In this document: piece after piece, positions 26,821 through 34,833 of the stretch
Layout: each line of letters begins with the position of its first letter
Position numbering within the stretch: position 1 is the stretch's first letter
Assembly (NCBI GenBank): GCA_963169915.1
Contig: CAUJEM010000035.1
Span: forward strand, 1 to 64,000
DNA: 64,000 nucleotides
Direction of reading: 5' to 3'
Origin: Myxococcota bacterium
Lineage (GTDB): Bacteria; Myxococcota_A; Polyangia; Polyangiales; Polyangiaceae
Notes under the pieces: generated by a model
Databases searched by the model: none
Told to the model about the DNA's origin: nothing
The model's input: the letters and a program-made list of their open reading frames with translations, nothing else
Position numbers and translations under genes: made by a program

Positions 26821-28113
26821 GTGAAGATCTCGTGCCCCGCGTGTGATGCCAAGTATTCGATCGCAGACGAGAAAGTTCAGGATCGTTCCGCCAAGATCCG
26901 CTGCCGTAAGTGCGGCACCACCATCGTGATCGACGGGCGTGTGGATCCGCCGTCGGTCACCGCGGACGGCGGCGCTCCGGTCGCGGAGGCTACGGCCAGC
27001 ACCACGGAATACTCGGTCGATTTCGGCGACAGCGGCCAGCGCAACCTGTCTCTCGAGGAGCTCGTGCAGGCGTACCGAGACGGCTCGGTGACGGCGGACA
27101 TGTACATCTGGTCGGAGGGGATGGACGACTGGAAGCCCCTCGGGGAGGTCCCCGAGGTCATGGGCGCCCTCGCGAGCGACTCCGCGCCGGCCGCTGCGGC
27201 ACCCGCCGCGCCAGCGCCCGCCGCGGCAGCGCCCGCAGATCTCTTCGGGGCAGCCGCCTCGGCCCCGCGCGCCGCGCAGCGCTCGGGCGGGGGCCGCGGC
27301 TCCACCGCGGATCTCTTCGGAGCGGCGGCGCACGCCGGCAGCGAGGCGGAGTCGCTCGCGAGCAGCTCCGCGGGCGCCGCCGAGCCGGCGGCCGCCGCTA
27401 CGGGCGCCCGCAACGAGTCCTCCGTGCTCTTCTCGCTGAGCGCGCTCACCAAGGCCGAGCCGCCGAAGAAGTCGAGCAGCAGCGCCACCACGGCGACGCG
27501 CGAGGACTCTGGCCTCATCGATCTCAAGGCGCTCACCGCCAAGCCAGCGGAGGCGGCGCCCGCCGCGGATCTCGGCCTCGGCCTGGGCAGCTCACCGCTC
27601 GGCCTGGGCAGCGCGCCGCTCGGCCTCGGTGCACCGCTCGGCATGGGCTCGCCGCTGGCGTCGGCCGCCGCCGCCTCGCCCGCCGAGCCGGCGAAGAAGA
27701 ACAACACCCCCATCATCATCGGGGGCGCCATCGCCTTCGCCGCGGTCGTCATCGGCCTCGCGCTGGTCTTGACGAAGTCGGATCCTCCCCCCCCCGCCCC
27801 CACCGCGGCGCCCACGCCAACGCAGACGGCGGCCCCCGTCGCCACGCCGGCGCCCACCCCCACGGTGACCGCCGAGGCGCCCGCCACCGGGACGGCCGCC
27901 GCCGACGACAAACCGCCAGAGAAGGCGGCCGCCGCCAAGCCCGTGACCGCGACGCAGAAGAAGCCCACGTCCACCAGCACCGGCAAGCCAGCCGCTGGAG
28001 GCGCTACGCCAGCGGCCGCAGCACCGGCCACGCCCGCCGCCAAGCCGAAGAGCAAGTGCGGCTGCGCCCCTGGGGACCTGCAGTGCGCCATGCGCTGCGC
28101 CGCGGGCGGCTGA
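26821..28113 (+). CDS. Zinc-ribbon + GYF domain, single-pass membrane protein (GltJ-like front end)
   Basis: The GTG at 26821, preceded by GAGAGGAAGG, begins a 430-residue protein. Residues 1-40 form an MJ0042-type zinc ribbon (CPACDAKYSI, then CRKC). Residues ~60-115 are a GYF_2 domain (SLEELVQAYRDGSVTADMYI, WSEGMDDWKPL). A ~170-residue Ala-rich linker contains two copies of a DLFGAAA motif and short LGLGSSPLG-type repeats. A membrane segment lies at ~298-322 (IIIGGAIAFAAVVIGLALVL), then a Pro/Ala/Thr periplasmic stretch, then a Cys cluster (CGCAPGDLQCAMRC) at the end. In M. xanthus the gliding-motor protein GltJ has the same N-terminal zinc-ribbon/GYF pair, which binds MglA; this protein is shorter and motor membership is only a suggestion. 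Confidence 0.82.
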   Translation: MKISCPACDAKYSIADEKVQDRSAKIRCRKCGTTIVIDGRVDPPSVTADGGAPVAEATASTTEYSVDFGDSGQRNLSLEELVQAYRDGSVTADMYIWSEGMDDWKPLGEVPEVMGALASDSAPAAAAPAAPAPAAAAPADLFGAAASAPRAAQRSGGGRGSTADLFGAAAHAGSEAESLASSSAGAAEPAAAATGARNESSVLFSLSALTKAEPPKKSSSSATTATREDSGLIDLKALTAKPAEAAPAADLGLGLGSSPLGLGSAPLGLGAPLGMGSPLASAAAASPAEPAKKNNTPIIIGGAIAFAAVVIGLALVLTKSDPPPPAPTAAPTPTQTAAPVATPAPTPTVTAEAPATGTAAADDKPPEKAAAAKPVTATQKKPTSTSTGKPAAGGATPAAAAPATPAAKPKSKCGCAPGDLQCAMRCAAGG

Positions 28114-28140
28114 GCCACCTCTCACCGCTCGGGGTACGCG

Positions 28141-28168
28141 CGCGCTCGCGCTTCAAGGCGCGAGCGCG
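28141..28168. terminator. Bidirectional hairpin between convergent genes
   Basis: CGCGCTCGCGC (28141-28151) and its exact inverse GCGCGAGCGCG (28158-28168) form an 11-bp stem with a 6-nt loop. The stop codon of the HEAT-repeat gene (28153-28155) lies in the loop. The position between two convergent genes fits a terminator working in both directions. There is no clear U-tract. Confidence 0.5.
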
Positions 28169-30606
28169 GCGGGGCGCTCCAGCCACAGCTCGCCCTGGCG
28201 TGCCTGGAGCACGAACACCACGCCGCGGCGGTCCGCGCGGCCGTGGCGTACCAGGCCGTCGTCGAGCCGCAGCGCGTAGGGACTCCCGAGCGCTGCGCCT
28301 GGCTCGCCCACCTGGACGCTGACGGGGCCGATGGGTCTGCCTCGCGGCGCGCGCCGGGGGCGCTCGAGGCACGCCGCGGCGACCTGCGGCTCGCGCTCTT
28401 GCTCCGCGCAGCGCTCGAGCTGCGCTCGCTGCTCCGGGCTCTGCGGCTCCAGCGTCTGGAGCAGCGTGGCGGCCAGGGCACGCACCTCCGGCGATGGATC
28501 GCTGCCAACGAGCGCGCCGAGGTCGGTCGCGCAGGTTCCACCCAACAGCAGCAGCCCCCGTAGCCCGGCGCTCCGGAGCGCCGCGCGGGGCGCGCCGAGC
28601 GCCTCGCAGAGCTGAGCTGGAGCGCTCTCGTGCGCGCGCTGCGCCATCCGTGTCAGCGCCAGCAGCGCGTTGGCCGCCACGGCGACGTGAGGGTCTCGGG
28701 TGGCCGCCTCCACCGCGGCGCGCTCCGCGGCGCCTCCCACCAGCGCGAGCGCCCAGAGGGCGTTCGCCCTCACCGCCGGGCTCTCGTCGCGCGCCGCGGC
28801 GACCGCCAGCGCGGCCAGCCGTGGATGAGCCGCGAGCGCCTCGGCGCTCTTCGCTCGGTCGGCGGGATCCGAAGCTCTCAAGAGCCGCGCGAGGAGGCGC
28901 TCCGCCGCCGTGCCCGGCGCCCTCCCGAGCGCCTGGAGCAGCGCATCACGTTCGCCGCCACGGCGGCTTGGCAAGAGCGCCGCCACGCGCTCGAGCAGAC
29001 GCTCGGACGACCGCCGCGCCAAGATCCCCCCGAGCGCCTCGTAGGCGGCGCTGGGGTCGCGCGCGTGGCGCGCCTCGAGGCGCCCGACGAGGAGGCTCGC
29101 CGTCTCGAGCGAGGCGCCCGCGCCCAGCGCCGCTCCCGCCGCGAAGCGGACGCGCTCGTCCGCCTCGTCGAGCAGCGGCAGCAGCTTCGCGTCGAGCCCC
29201 GGCGCTCCCAGCCGCGCGAGGGCCTCGACCGCGGCGAGGCGCAGCGCTGGGGCGACCTCACGCGAGAGGAGCGGCACCAGGGCGGGCGCCGCGCGCGCTG
29301 CCCCGGTCCACCCCAGCAGCTCGACCAGCGCCCGCAGCTCCGGCGCCGTGCGCGCCACCTTCAACGCGCGCAGCACGGGCTCGACCGCGCGGCCATCGGG
29401 CCCAGCGGCCTCGAGCAGCGCGGTGGCGGCTCCTACCGCGGCCCTGCGCTCGCTGGCCGCGATCGCGGAGAGGTGCTCGAGCACGAACGGCAGCGACGCC
29501 GACGCCGCGGCGCCCGCGCGCCCCAGCAGGGAGAGCCCTGGCTCGAGCGGTACCCTGCCCCGCTCGACCGCGAGCGCCAGCGCCTGCGCGCTGGCCGCCG
29601 TCCCGAGGTTGGACGCCAGCTCCGCGCACCGCAAGCGCTCGACCTCCTCGGGGCGCTGCTCGAGACAGCGCTCGAGCAGCGGCAGGCCCTCCGCGGCGCG
29701 CGCCAGCGTGCCCGCCACGAGCCTCAGCTCCTCGGAGCCCTGGGCCAGCTCGAGCTGCGCGGCGAGCGCCGCCGGGCTGTCCTCGCGCCTCCCGAGCGCC
29801 ACCAGCGCGGCGCGGCGCAGCTCGAGCGAGCCGCCCGACGCCCGGAGCGCGGCCACCAGCAGCGGCTCCACCTCGGCGCCACCGAGCCGGCCCAAGGCGT
29901 GGACGAGGGCGAGCCGAAGCACCTCGTCCGCCTCCTGCCACTGCGCGCCCAGCGCGGTGACGGCGCGTCGATCGCCGAGCTGCCCGAGGGCGCGCGCCGT
30001 CGCCACGCGCACCCGCGCGTCCTCGTCCCGGAGCCGCGCGGTGAGCGGCACCAGCGCCCGCGCGTCCTTCAGCTCGCCCAGCGCCGTGACGACCGCGAGC
30101 CGCACCGCGACGCTCGCGTCCTCGACGCGCCCGAGCAGCGGCAGCACCCCCGCCGGGCTCGCGCTCGCGCCGAGCGCCTGGGCTGCCGCCACGCGCACCT
30201 CCTCGCTGCCGTCTCCGAGCGCGCGCGCCAGGGCCTCCGCCGCGAGGGCCGTGGGGGCGCGCGTCAGCAGCTCCGCGGCGGCGAGCCGCAGCCGCACGTC
30301 TTGGTCCTCGAGCCACGACACCACCAGCTCCCCAGCTCCAGTGACCGCGAGCCGAGCGGCGACCCGCGCGGCCTCGAGCCGCACCTCGAGCTCCGGATCG
30401 ACGAGCGCGCGGAGGAGCAGCCGCCGCGCCACCCCCGGCGGTAGGCGCTCCAGCTTCTCGACCGCGGCCAGCCGCTGCTCCGTGCGTGGGCTGCCGAGCT
30501 GGCGCTCGGCCTGCTGGATGACGCTGGGCCACACCAGGCCGAGCGCCGGCGGCGCCAGCGCCAGCACCGAGACCGACCAGGAGAGCATCGCGAGCCAGCG
30601 CCGCAT
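28153..30606 (-). CDS. HEAT-repeat protein with signal sequence
   Basis: An 817-residue protein whose N-terminus is a signal peptide or anchor (LAMLSWSVSVLALAPPALGL). From ~residue 35 to ~750 it is built of roughly twenty 30-residue helical repeats of the HEAT/PBS-lyase type, with recurring units such as LVDPELEVRLEAARVAARL and LRDEDARVRVATARALGQLG. The C-terminal ~50 residues (VSVQVGEPGAALGSPYAL and on) turn to beta structure. Such solenoids bind partner proteins; the export signal places it in the periplasm or envelope. It is on the same strand as, and directly downstream of, the CDP-alcohol phosphotransferase gene, but a functional link is not shown by sequence. Confidence 0.85.
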   Translation of the reverse strand: MRRWLAMLSWSVSVLALAPPALGLVWPSVIQQAERQLGSPRTEQRLAAVEKLERLPPGVARRLLLRALVDPELEVRLEAARVAARLAVTGAGELVVSWLEDQDVRLRLAAAELLTRAPTALAAEALARALGDGSEEVRVAAAQALGASASPAGVLPLLGRVEDASVAVRLAVVTALGELKDARALVPLTARLRDEDARVRVATARALGQLGDRRAVTALGAQWQEADEVLRLALVHALGRLGGAEVEPLLVAALRASGGSLELRRAALVALGRREDSPAALAAQLELAQGSEELRLVAGTLARAAEGLPLLERCLEQRPEEVERLRCAELASNLGTAASAQALALAVERGRVPLEPGLSLLGRAGAAASASLPFVLEHLSAIAASERRAAVGAATALLEAAGPDGRAVEPVLRALKVARTAPELRALVELLGWTGAARAAPALVPLLSREVAPALRLAAVEALARLGAPGLDAKLLPLLDEADERVRFAAGAALGAGASLETASLLVGRLEARHARDPSAAYEALGGILARRSSERLLERVAALLPSRRGGERDALLQALGRAPGTAAERLLARLLRASDPADRAKSAEALAAHPRLAALAVAAARDESPAVRANALWALALVGGAAERAAVEAATRDPHVAVAANALLALTRMAQRAHESAPAQLCEALGAPRAALRSAGLRGLLLLGGTCATDLGALVGSDPSPEVRALAATLLQTLEPQSPEQRAQLERCAEQEREPQVAAACLERPRRAPRGRPIGPVSVQVGEPGAALGSPYALRLDDGLVRHGRADRRGVVFVLQARQGELWLERPAALAP

Positions 30607-30654
30607 CGGCGCCAGCTTAGGCCGACGGCGTCGCCGCGAGAACCGCCCCCACGC

Positions 30655-31605
30655 TCAGCGTGCGAGGGTGACCTGCGCGACGTCGATCCCCATCCGCTCG
30701 AGCGCGCGCCGGGAGCGCTCCTGCTGGAGCGGCCGCAGCCAGGCAAAAAATGCGAGGTTTTGCCCAAAGAACCGCGCGCAGCAGTAGACCTCCGGCAGGT
30801 TGAAGCCGATGGCGAGCGCCATGCCGAAGACGAGCGAGCCGAAGCCATAGTAGCGGGACCAAGAGCGCATCGGCGCCCGGCACTCTTCGCGGTAGATGGC
30901 CGCGTTCACTTCGGAGAAGGGCGGGAGCTGGCGGAGCCGCGTGGGCGTGTAGCGATCCGCTCCTTGGACGTAGCGCGCCTGGTTGCGCAGGTAAAAGTGA
31001 TAGAGCCACCAGAACAGGCGCAGCCACAGCGCCCCCTTCGGGCTACTTCGCCAGCGCTCCTCCGCTTGGTCCACGTCCTCGCTGTCCTTGAAGCCGGGCA
31101 CCGTGAACTTCAGGTACACGTTCTTGTAATGATCGTGGCTCGCCGTGTGAAAGGATCCGGTGTAGGCCGTCCCCACGGCGATGAGCAGCAGCGGCCAGTG
31201 CCAGGCGCTCCCGGCGTACTTCAGGTGCAGCAGCCACAGGCAGCCGCCCACCGAGGCGACGGTGGTCGTGAAGTCCGAGCAGCCGTCGAGCATGCGGCCG
31301 AACGCGGACGACGTGCCGCGCATGCGCGCGAGCTGCCCGTCGGCGCAGTCGACGATGGCGGAGAGGACGAGCGCCAGCGCCGCCCAGCCGAGGTGCCCCG
31401 GGAAGGGGCTGACGATGAGCGCTCCGCAGGCGATCCCGAGCAGCATGGAGAGCAGCGTGACCTGGTTGGGAGTGACCCCCGTGGGCAGCAGCGCGCGGGC
31501 CAGCAGGTACGCGAGCGGGCGATGAAAATAGAGGTCGATGGTCTCTTCGACGTCGACGGACTTCAGGCTCCGACGGTACCCATCGACCCAACCCATCGCC
31601 GCCAT
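30655..31605 (-). CDS. CDP-alcohol phosphatidyltransferase family enzyme
   Basis: A 316-residue membrane enzyme that transfers a phosphoalcohol from a CDP-activated donor. The full family signature D-x2-DG-x2-AR-x8-G-x3-D-x3-D is present, with D86, D89, D107 and D111 as metal and nucleotide ligands. The preceding segment PTGVTPNQVTLLSML matches the juxtamembrane region of di-myo-inositol-phosphate synthases and archaetidylinositol-type enzymes. Five to six hydrophobic segments are visible, and an extra soluble insertion (about 170-240) holds an acidic stretch. It starts 35 bp after the IPCT/PLP fusion gene on the same strand, so it probably uses the CDP-compound made there. Lipid or soluble acceptor cannot be told. 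Confidence 0.88.
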   Translation of the reverse strand: MAAMGWVDGYRRSLKSVDVEETIDLYFHRPLAYLLARALLPTGVTPNQVTLLSMLLGIACGALIVSPFPGHLGWAALALVLSAIVDCADGQLARMRGTSSAFGRMLDGCSDFTTTVASVGGCLWLLHLKYAGSAWHWPLLLIAVGTAYTGSFHTASHDHYKNVYLKFTVPGFKDSEDVDQAEERWRSSPKGALWLRLFWWLYHFYLRNQARYVQGADRYTPTRLRQLPPFSEVNAAIYREECRAPMRSWSRYYGFGSLVFGMALAIGFNLPEVYCCARFFGQNLAFFAWLRPLQQERSRRALERMGIDVAQVTLAR

Positions 31606-31640
31606 CCTCTCTACGGCGCTAGCTCACGCCGCGCTGACGC

Positions 31641-33590
31641 TCACTCCGCGTCGTGGTGCAGGCTCACCGCGCCCGGGGGCGGCGTGAGCTGGCGCCCGCC
31701 GCGCTCCGCGTCTCGAGCGCGCTGGAGCACCTGCTCGAAGCCGTGCAAAAACTGCTGATTTTGCTCCGGGGTGCCGACCGTCACCCGCACCCAGGTCTTG
31801 CCCAGGTGGTGCGTCGCGAGCGACCGGATGAGCACCCCGCGCGCCAGCAGCTCGTCCACCATCCGCGCCGCGGTGACGCCGGTGCGCGAGATGTCGATGA
31901 GCACGAAATTGCCCTCGCTGGGCAGCGCCGCCACGCCGGGCACCTGACCGAGCCGGAGCACCAGCTCTTCGCGCTGCCCGCGCTGCTCCGTCAGCCGCGC
32001 CTCGAACTCGGCCACGTCGTCCAGCGCGGCGAGCGCCGCCGCGATGGTGAGCGTGGGGACGTTCCACGGCACCTTGACCCGCGTGAGCAGCTTGGCGACG
32101 GCGGCGTGCGCCACCGCGTAGCCGAGCCGTAGCCCCGCCAGCCCCCAGGCCTTCGAGAAGGTCCGCAAGATGATGGCGTTCGGGAACTCCGCGAGCAGGC
32201 GCGACAGCGAAGGGCGGCCGCCGAACTCGTAGTAGGCCTCGTCGATGACGGTGGGCAAGCCCAGGCGGAGGACGCGCCGCAGCGCCTGCTCGTCCATGGG
32301 GTTGCCGGTCGGGTTGTTCGGGGTGCAGAGGAAGATGAGCTTGGTGCGCTCGGTGACCGCGCGGATGAGCCGGGGCACGTCCGGCTCGTGCTCCTCGTCG
32401 AGCGGGACCAGCACCGGCACGCCCCCGACGGTGCGCGTGCGCGCCTCGTACATGCTGAACGTGGGGACGCTGAGCAGCACCTCCTCCCCTGGGCCGACGA
32501 AGGTGCGGATGAGCACGTCGATGAGCTCCGTGGAGCCCGCGCCGAGCACGACGTTGCTCGCCTCGAGCCCCTCGCGCGCGCCGAGCCGCTGGCGCAGCTC
32601 CACCTGCCCGAAGGGATAGAGGTTGCCCTTCGTGGCGGCCTCCAAGATCGCGTTGAGGACGCGCGGGCTGGGCGCGTAGGGGCTCTCGTTGCTCATCAGC
32701 CGCGCCTGGACCTTGCTCTGGTTGGCGAGCTGAAAATGATCTTCGTTGTATGGCTGGGCCGCGCGCACCCAGCTCGGCGCAAAGGTCTCGATGGAGTCAG
32801 GGTCGATGACCGCGGGCGCCCCCGCGCCGGGCTCGTCCCCCAGGTTGTCCCCGAAGACCCGGAGCATGGCCTCCGCGCGCTCGAGCGCTGGCCCGGTGTC
32901 CACGTCGATCCAGCGCGCGTCGCCGACGTCACAGGCGAAAAACTGTCCCTTGTCGGCCAGGGCGCGCACCCCCTCGCTGAGCGAGCAGTCCCCTCGCTGA
33001 GCGAGCAGCGCGGCGAGCTCCTGCACCAGCGCCGGCCCGATGCGAAACACGCCGGTGTCGAGCGCGTCGTAGTCGCTGAGCTCCTTGCCGATGTCCGTGA
33101 TGAGCCCGCTCGGCGCCATCTTCACCTTGGTGGCGTCGTCGATGTCGAAGCAGCGCTCGATGTCGCGATCGACCGCCAGCGCGCAGGCGCCCTGCGGCAG
33201 CTCCGCCGCGAGCAGGCGCCGCACGAGCTCCGGCGAGTACAGGTGATCGCTCATGGTGAGCAGGCACTCTCGGTCCACGAAGCTCGCCGCCGCCACGAGA
33301 GAGACGCCGTTCTTCGCGGTGTAGCGCGGGTTGTCGACGAAGCTGAGCTTGAGCGCCAGGCTGGGCTCCGCGCGCAGCGCGCGCTGGAGCTGCTCCGCCT
33401 CGTAACCGACGACGACCACCGCCTCCTTGATGCCCACCGACTGGAGGTTGCGCAGCACCCGCACGAGCAGCGGCACGCCCGCCACCGCGCGCAGCGGCTT
33501 GGGCGTTGGGTCTCCCCCCTCGGCGAGGCGCGAACCAGTCCCAGCGGCCAACACCACGGCACGAGTCAGGCGACGGTCACTCATCTTCAT
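31641..33590 (-). CDS. Fusion: inositol-1-phosphate cytidylyltransferase-like domain + HisC/CobD-like PLP domain
   Basis: A 649-residue two-domain protein. Residues ~10-245 are a MobA-like nucleotidyltransferase (VLAAGTGSRLAEGGDPTPKPL, LLTMSDHLYS, DDATKVKM, WIDVDTGPALE), very close in motif order to the cytidylyltransferase half of archaeal IPCT-DIPPS. Residues ~285-640 are a fold-type I PLP enzyme of the HisC/CobD group: GAGSTELIDVLIRTF, CTPNNPTGNP, VIDEAYYEF and the PLP lysine K480 in RTFSKAWGLAGLRLGY. FrbH of FR-900098 biosynthesis has the same domain order and couples CMP transfer to decarboxylation. The N-domain should make a CDP-alcohol, here probably CDP-inositol. The PLP domain may aminate or decarboxylate a second substrate. 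Confidence 0.88.
   Translation of the reverse strand: MKMSDRRLTRAVVLAAGTGSRLAEGGDPTPKPLRAVAGVPLLVRVLRNLQSVGIKEAVVVVGYEAEQLQRALRAEPSLALKLSFVDNPRYTAKNGVSLVAAASFVDRECLLTMSDHLYSPELVRRLLAAELPQGACALAVDRDIERCFDIDDATKVKMAPSGLITDIGKELSDYDALDTGVFRIGPALVQELAALLAQRGDCSLSEGVRALADKGQFFACDVGDARWIDVDTGPALERAEAMLRVFGDNLGDEPGAGAPAVIDPDSIETFAPSWVRAAQPYNEDHFQLANQSKVQARLMSNESPYAPSPRVLNAILEAATKGNLYPFGQVELRQRLGAREGLEASNVVLGAGSTELIDVLIRTFVGPGEEVLLSVPTFSMYEARTRTVGGVPVLVPLDEEHEPDVPRLIRAVTERTKLIFLCTPNNPTGNPMDEQALRRVLRLGLPTVIDEAYYEFGGRPSLSRLLAEFPNAIILRTFSKAWGLAGLRLGYAVAHAAVAKLLTRVKVPWNVPTLTIAAALAALDDVAEFEARLTEQRGQREELVLRLGQVPGVAALPSEGNFVLIDISRTGVTAARMVDELLARGVLIRSLATHHLGKTWVRVTVGTPEQNQQFLHGFEQVLQRARDAERGGRQLTPPPGAVSLHHDAE
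32971..33008. repeat. 20-bp tandem duplication inside the fusion gene
   Basis: CCCTCGCTGAGCGAGCAG occurs at 32971-32988 and again at 32991-33008, a 20-bp period. Since 20 is not a multiple of three, the two copies are read in different frames, giving LLAQRGD and then CSLSEGV on the minus strand. Both peptides align with what the family has at this place, so it seems tolerated or ancestral rather than a disruption. Confidence 0.7.
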
Positions 33591-34037
33591 GGTCTTTCAA
33601 GCTAGAGGAGACGGCGCGCCTCTTATCACGCGGCGCGGCAATAGCAAAAAAGTTTGAGGAGTCCATGGCTTAGCGCTGGTTTAGCCTGTGACTGAGCTGC
33701 ACACTGTGGCAAAAAATCCACACTGTCGGGGGGTGCAGCCCGGGCGCAAGCCGATCCGGAGCGCCGTGAGAACACGGCACGGGGCGGCGGAGGGGGTGGG
33801 GGCTGGAGCGCACTTCGAGCCTCTCCGCAGCAAGCTCGGTGCCAGCCGCCCCGACCGGCACGGCGAGCAGCGCTCAAGTGCCCGCCAAGCGAGCGCATTT
33901 CACGACTGCGGCCCCGGCGCTGCGCCACGCCGGCCGCGCGCCGGGGCCCCCTTGCCGTGCGGCCCAGCAACACCCGCGACGCGCCGATCCCACTCACGAC
34001 GGGCGAGCGCGGCGCCGTCCGCCTGGCGGCTCAGCGC
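33591..34037. other. Long intergenic region inside the inositol-type cluster
   Basis: 447 bp separate two same-strand genes of the cluster. The half near the fusion gene is unusually AT-rich for this genome (A- and T-runs at 33645-33656 and 33711-33716). It contains the inverted repeat described separately. No gene with plausible features was found in either strand. It likely holds an own promoter and operator for the fusion gene and the CDP-alcohol transferase gene. Confidence 0.5.
33699..33726. promoter_or_regulatory. Operator-like repeat upstream of the fusion gene
   Basis: TGTGG (33705-33709) and CCACA (33718-33722) form an inverted repeat around an A-run. The same stretch also has CACACTGT twice as a direct repeat, at 33700-33707 and 33719-33726, 19 bp apart. 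It stands ~110 bp upstream of the fusion gene start in an AT-rich patch. This is consistent with a transcription-factor site, but no regulator is assigned. Confidence 0.35.
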
Positions 34038-34784
34038 TCAGAGGGGCCGCGGCGGCGCGAGCTGCCCGCTCCGCACCAGCCCCGCGGCGAATTCGAGGTC
34101 TTCGAGGTCGTCCACCTCCGCCCAGCTCAGATCTTGGACGTCCACGAGCTCCGCCTCGAGCCGCCCGGCCTGGAGGAGATCCGAGTAGACGTCTTCATAG
34201 TAGCGCTGCGCCGCCTCGGGGCGCCGGAGCGCCTCGAACAGCGCCGGGAGCGCCGCCGCGTCGAGCCGCTCGATGCCGATGCTCTCGCCCGCCGAGCGCT
34301 CGACCGGGAGCTCCTTTCCAAAGGCCGTGATCCGACGGCCGTCCTCGCAGCGGACCTTCATGGCCTCGGCGTCGAGCCGGCGCCCGCAGTCCACCGCGAC
34401 CGCGAGCGGCGTCGCGCGTGCGTCCAGCCGCTCGAGCACCTCGGCACGAAACAGCACGTCGCCGTCGAGCTTGAAGCAGCTCTCGCCGCCGATCGCCTCG
34501 GCGCAGAGCGCGAGGGAGGCGGCGTTCTGTGTGCTGTCGTAGCGCGGATTGTGGACGAAGACGTAGTCACAGCGGCGGTCGACGAGCGCCGCTCGCAGCG
34601 CCTGCTCCTGATAGCCCGTCGCCAGCACGACGCGCTCGACCCCGTGCCGCACCAGCACGTCGATGGCGCGCTCGAGGAGGCTACGGCCCTCGATCTCCAC
34701 GAGCGCCTTGGGGCGCCCGTCCGTGAGCGGGCGTAAGCGTGACCCCAGACCAGCGACCAACAGCACGGCGACTCGCGTCCTCAT
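34038..34784 (-). CDS. LicC-like phosphoalcohol cytidylyltransferase
   Basis: A 248-residue MobA-like transferase with VAVLLVAGLGSRLRPLTDGRPKAL at the start. The middle part, NPRYDSTQNAASLALCAEA, CFKLDGDVLF and then ALRRPEAAQRYYEDVYSDLL, follows the order seen in LicC-type CTP:phosphocholine and phosphonate-related cytidylyltransferases rather than in sugar pyrophosphorylases. WAEVDDLEDL near the C-terminus has the second metal-binding Asp pair. It would activate a phospho- or phosphono-amino-alcohol with CTP. It is divergent from the inositol-phosphate synthase gene (49 bp between starts) and upstream of the IPCT/PLP fusion, making it the second cytidylyltransferase of the cluster. Confidence 0.82.
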   Translation of the reverse strand: MRTRVAVLLVAGLGSRLRPLTDGRPKALVEIEGRSLLERAIDVLVRHGVERVVLATGYQEQALRAALVDRRCDYVFVHNPRYDSTQNAASLALCAEAIGGESCFKLDGDVLFRAEVLERLDARATPLAVAVDCGRRLDAEAMKVRCEDGRRITAFGKELPVERSAGESIGIERLDAAALPALFEALRRPEAAQRYYEDVYSDLLQAGRLEAELVDVQDLSWAEVDDLEDLEFAAGLVRSGQLAPPRPL

Positions 34785-34803
34785 CCCGCAGACGATTGCA
34801 CGG

Positions 34804-34819
34804 TGGCACTCAGCTTGCT
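34804..34819 (+). promoter_or_regulatory. Sigma-54-like -24/-12 element before MIPS
   Basis: TGGCACTCAGCTTGCT matches the RpoN consensus TGGCAC-N5-TTGCW with the GG and GC doublets at the required 12-bp spacing. Transcription would begin at about 34830, only four bases before the ATG at 34834, so the mRNA would be nearly leaderless. The match may be chance. No activator site was identified. Confidence 0.4.
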
Positions 34820-34833
34820 ACGAGCGCCGCACC

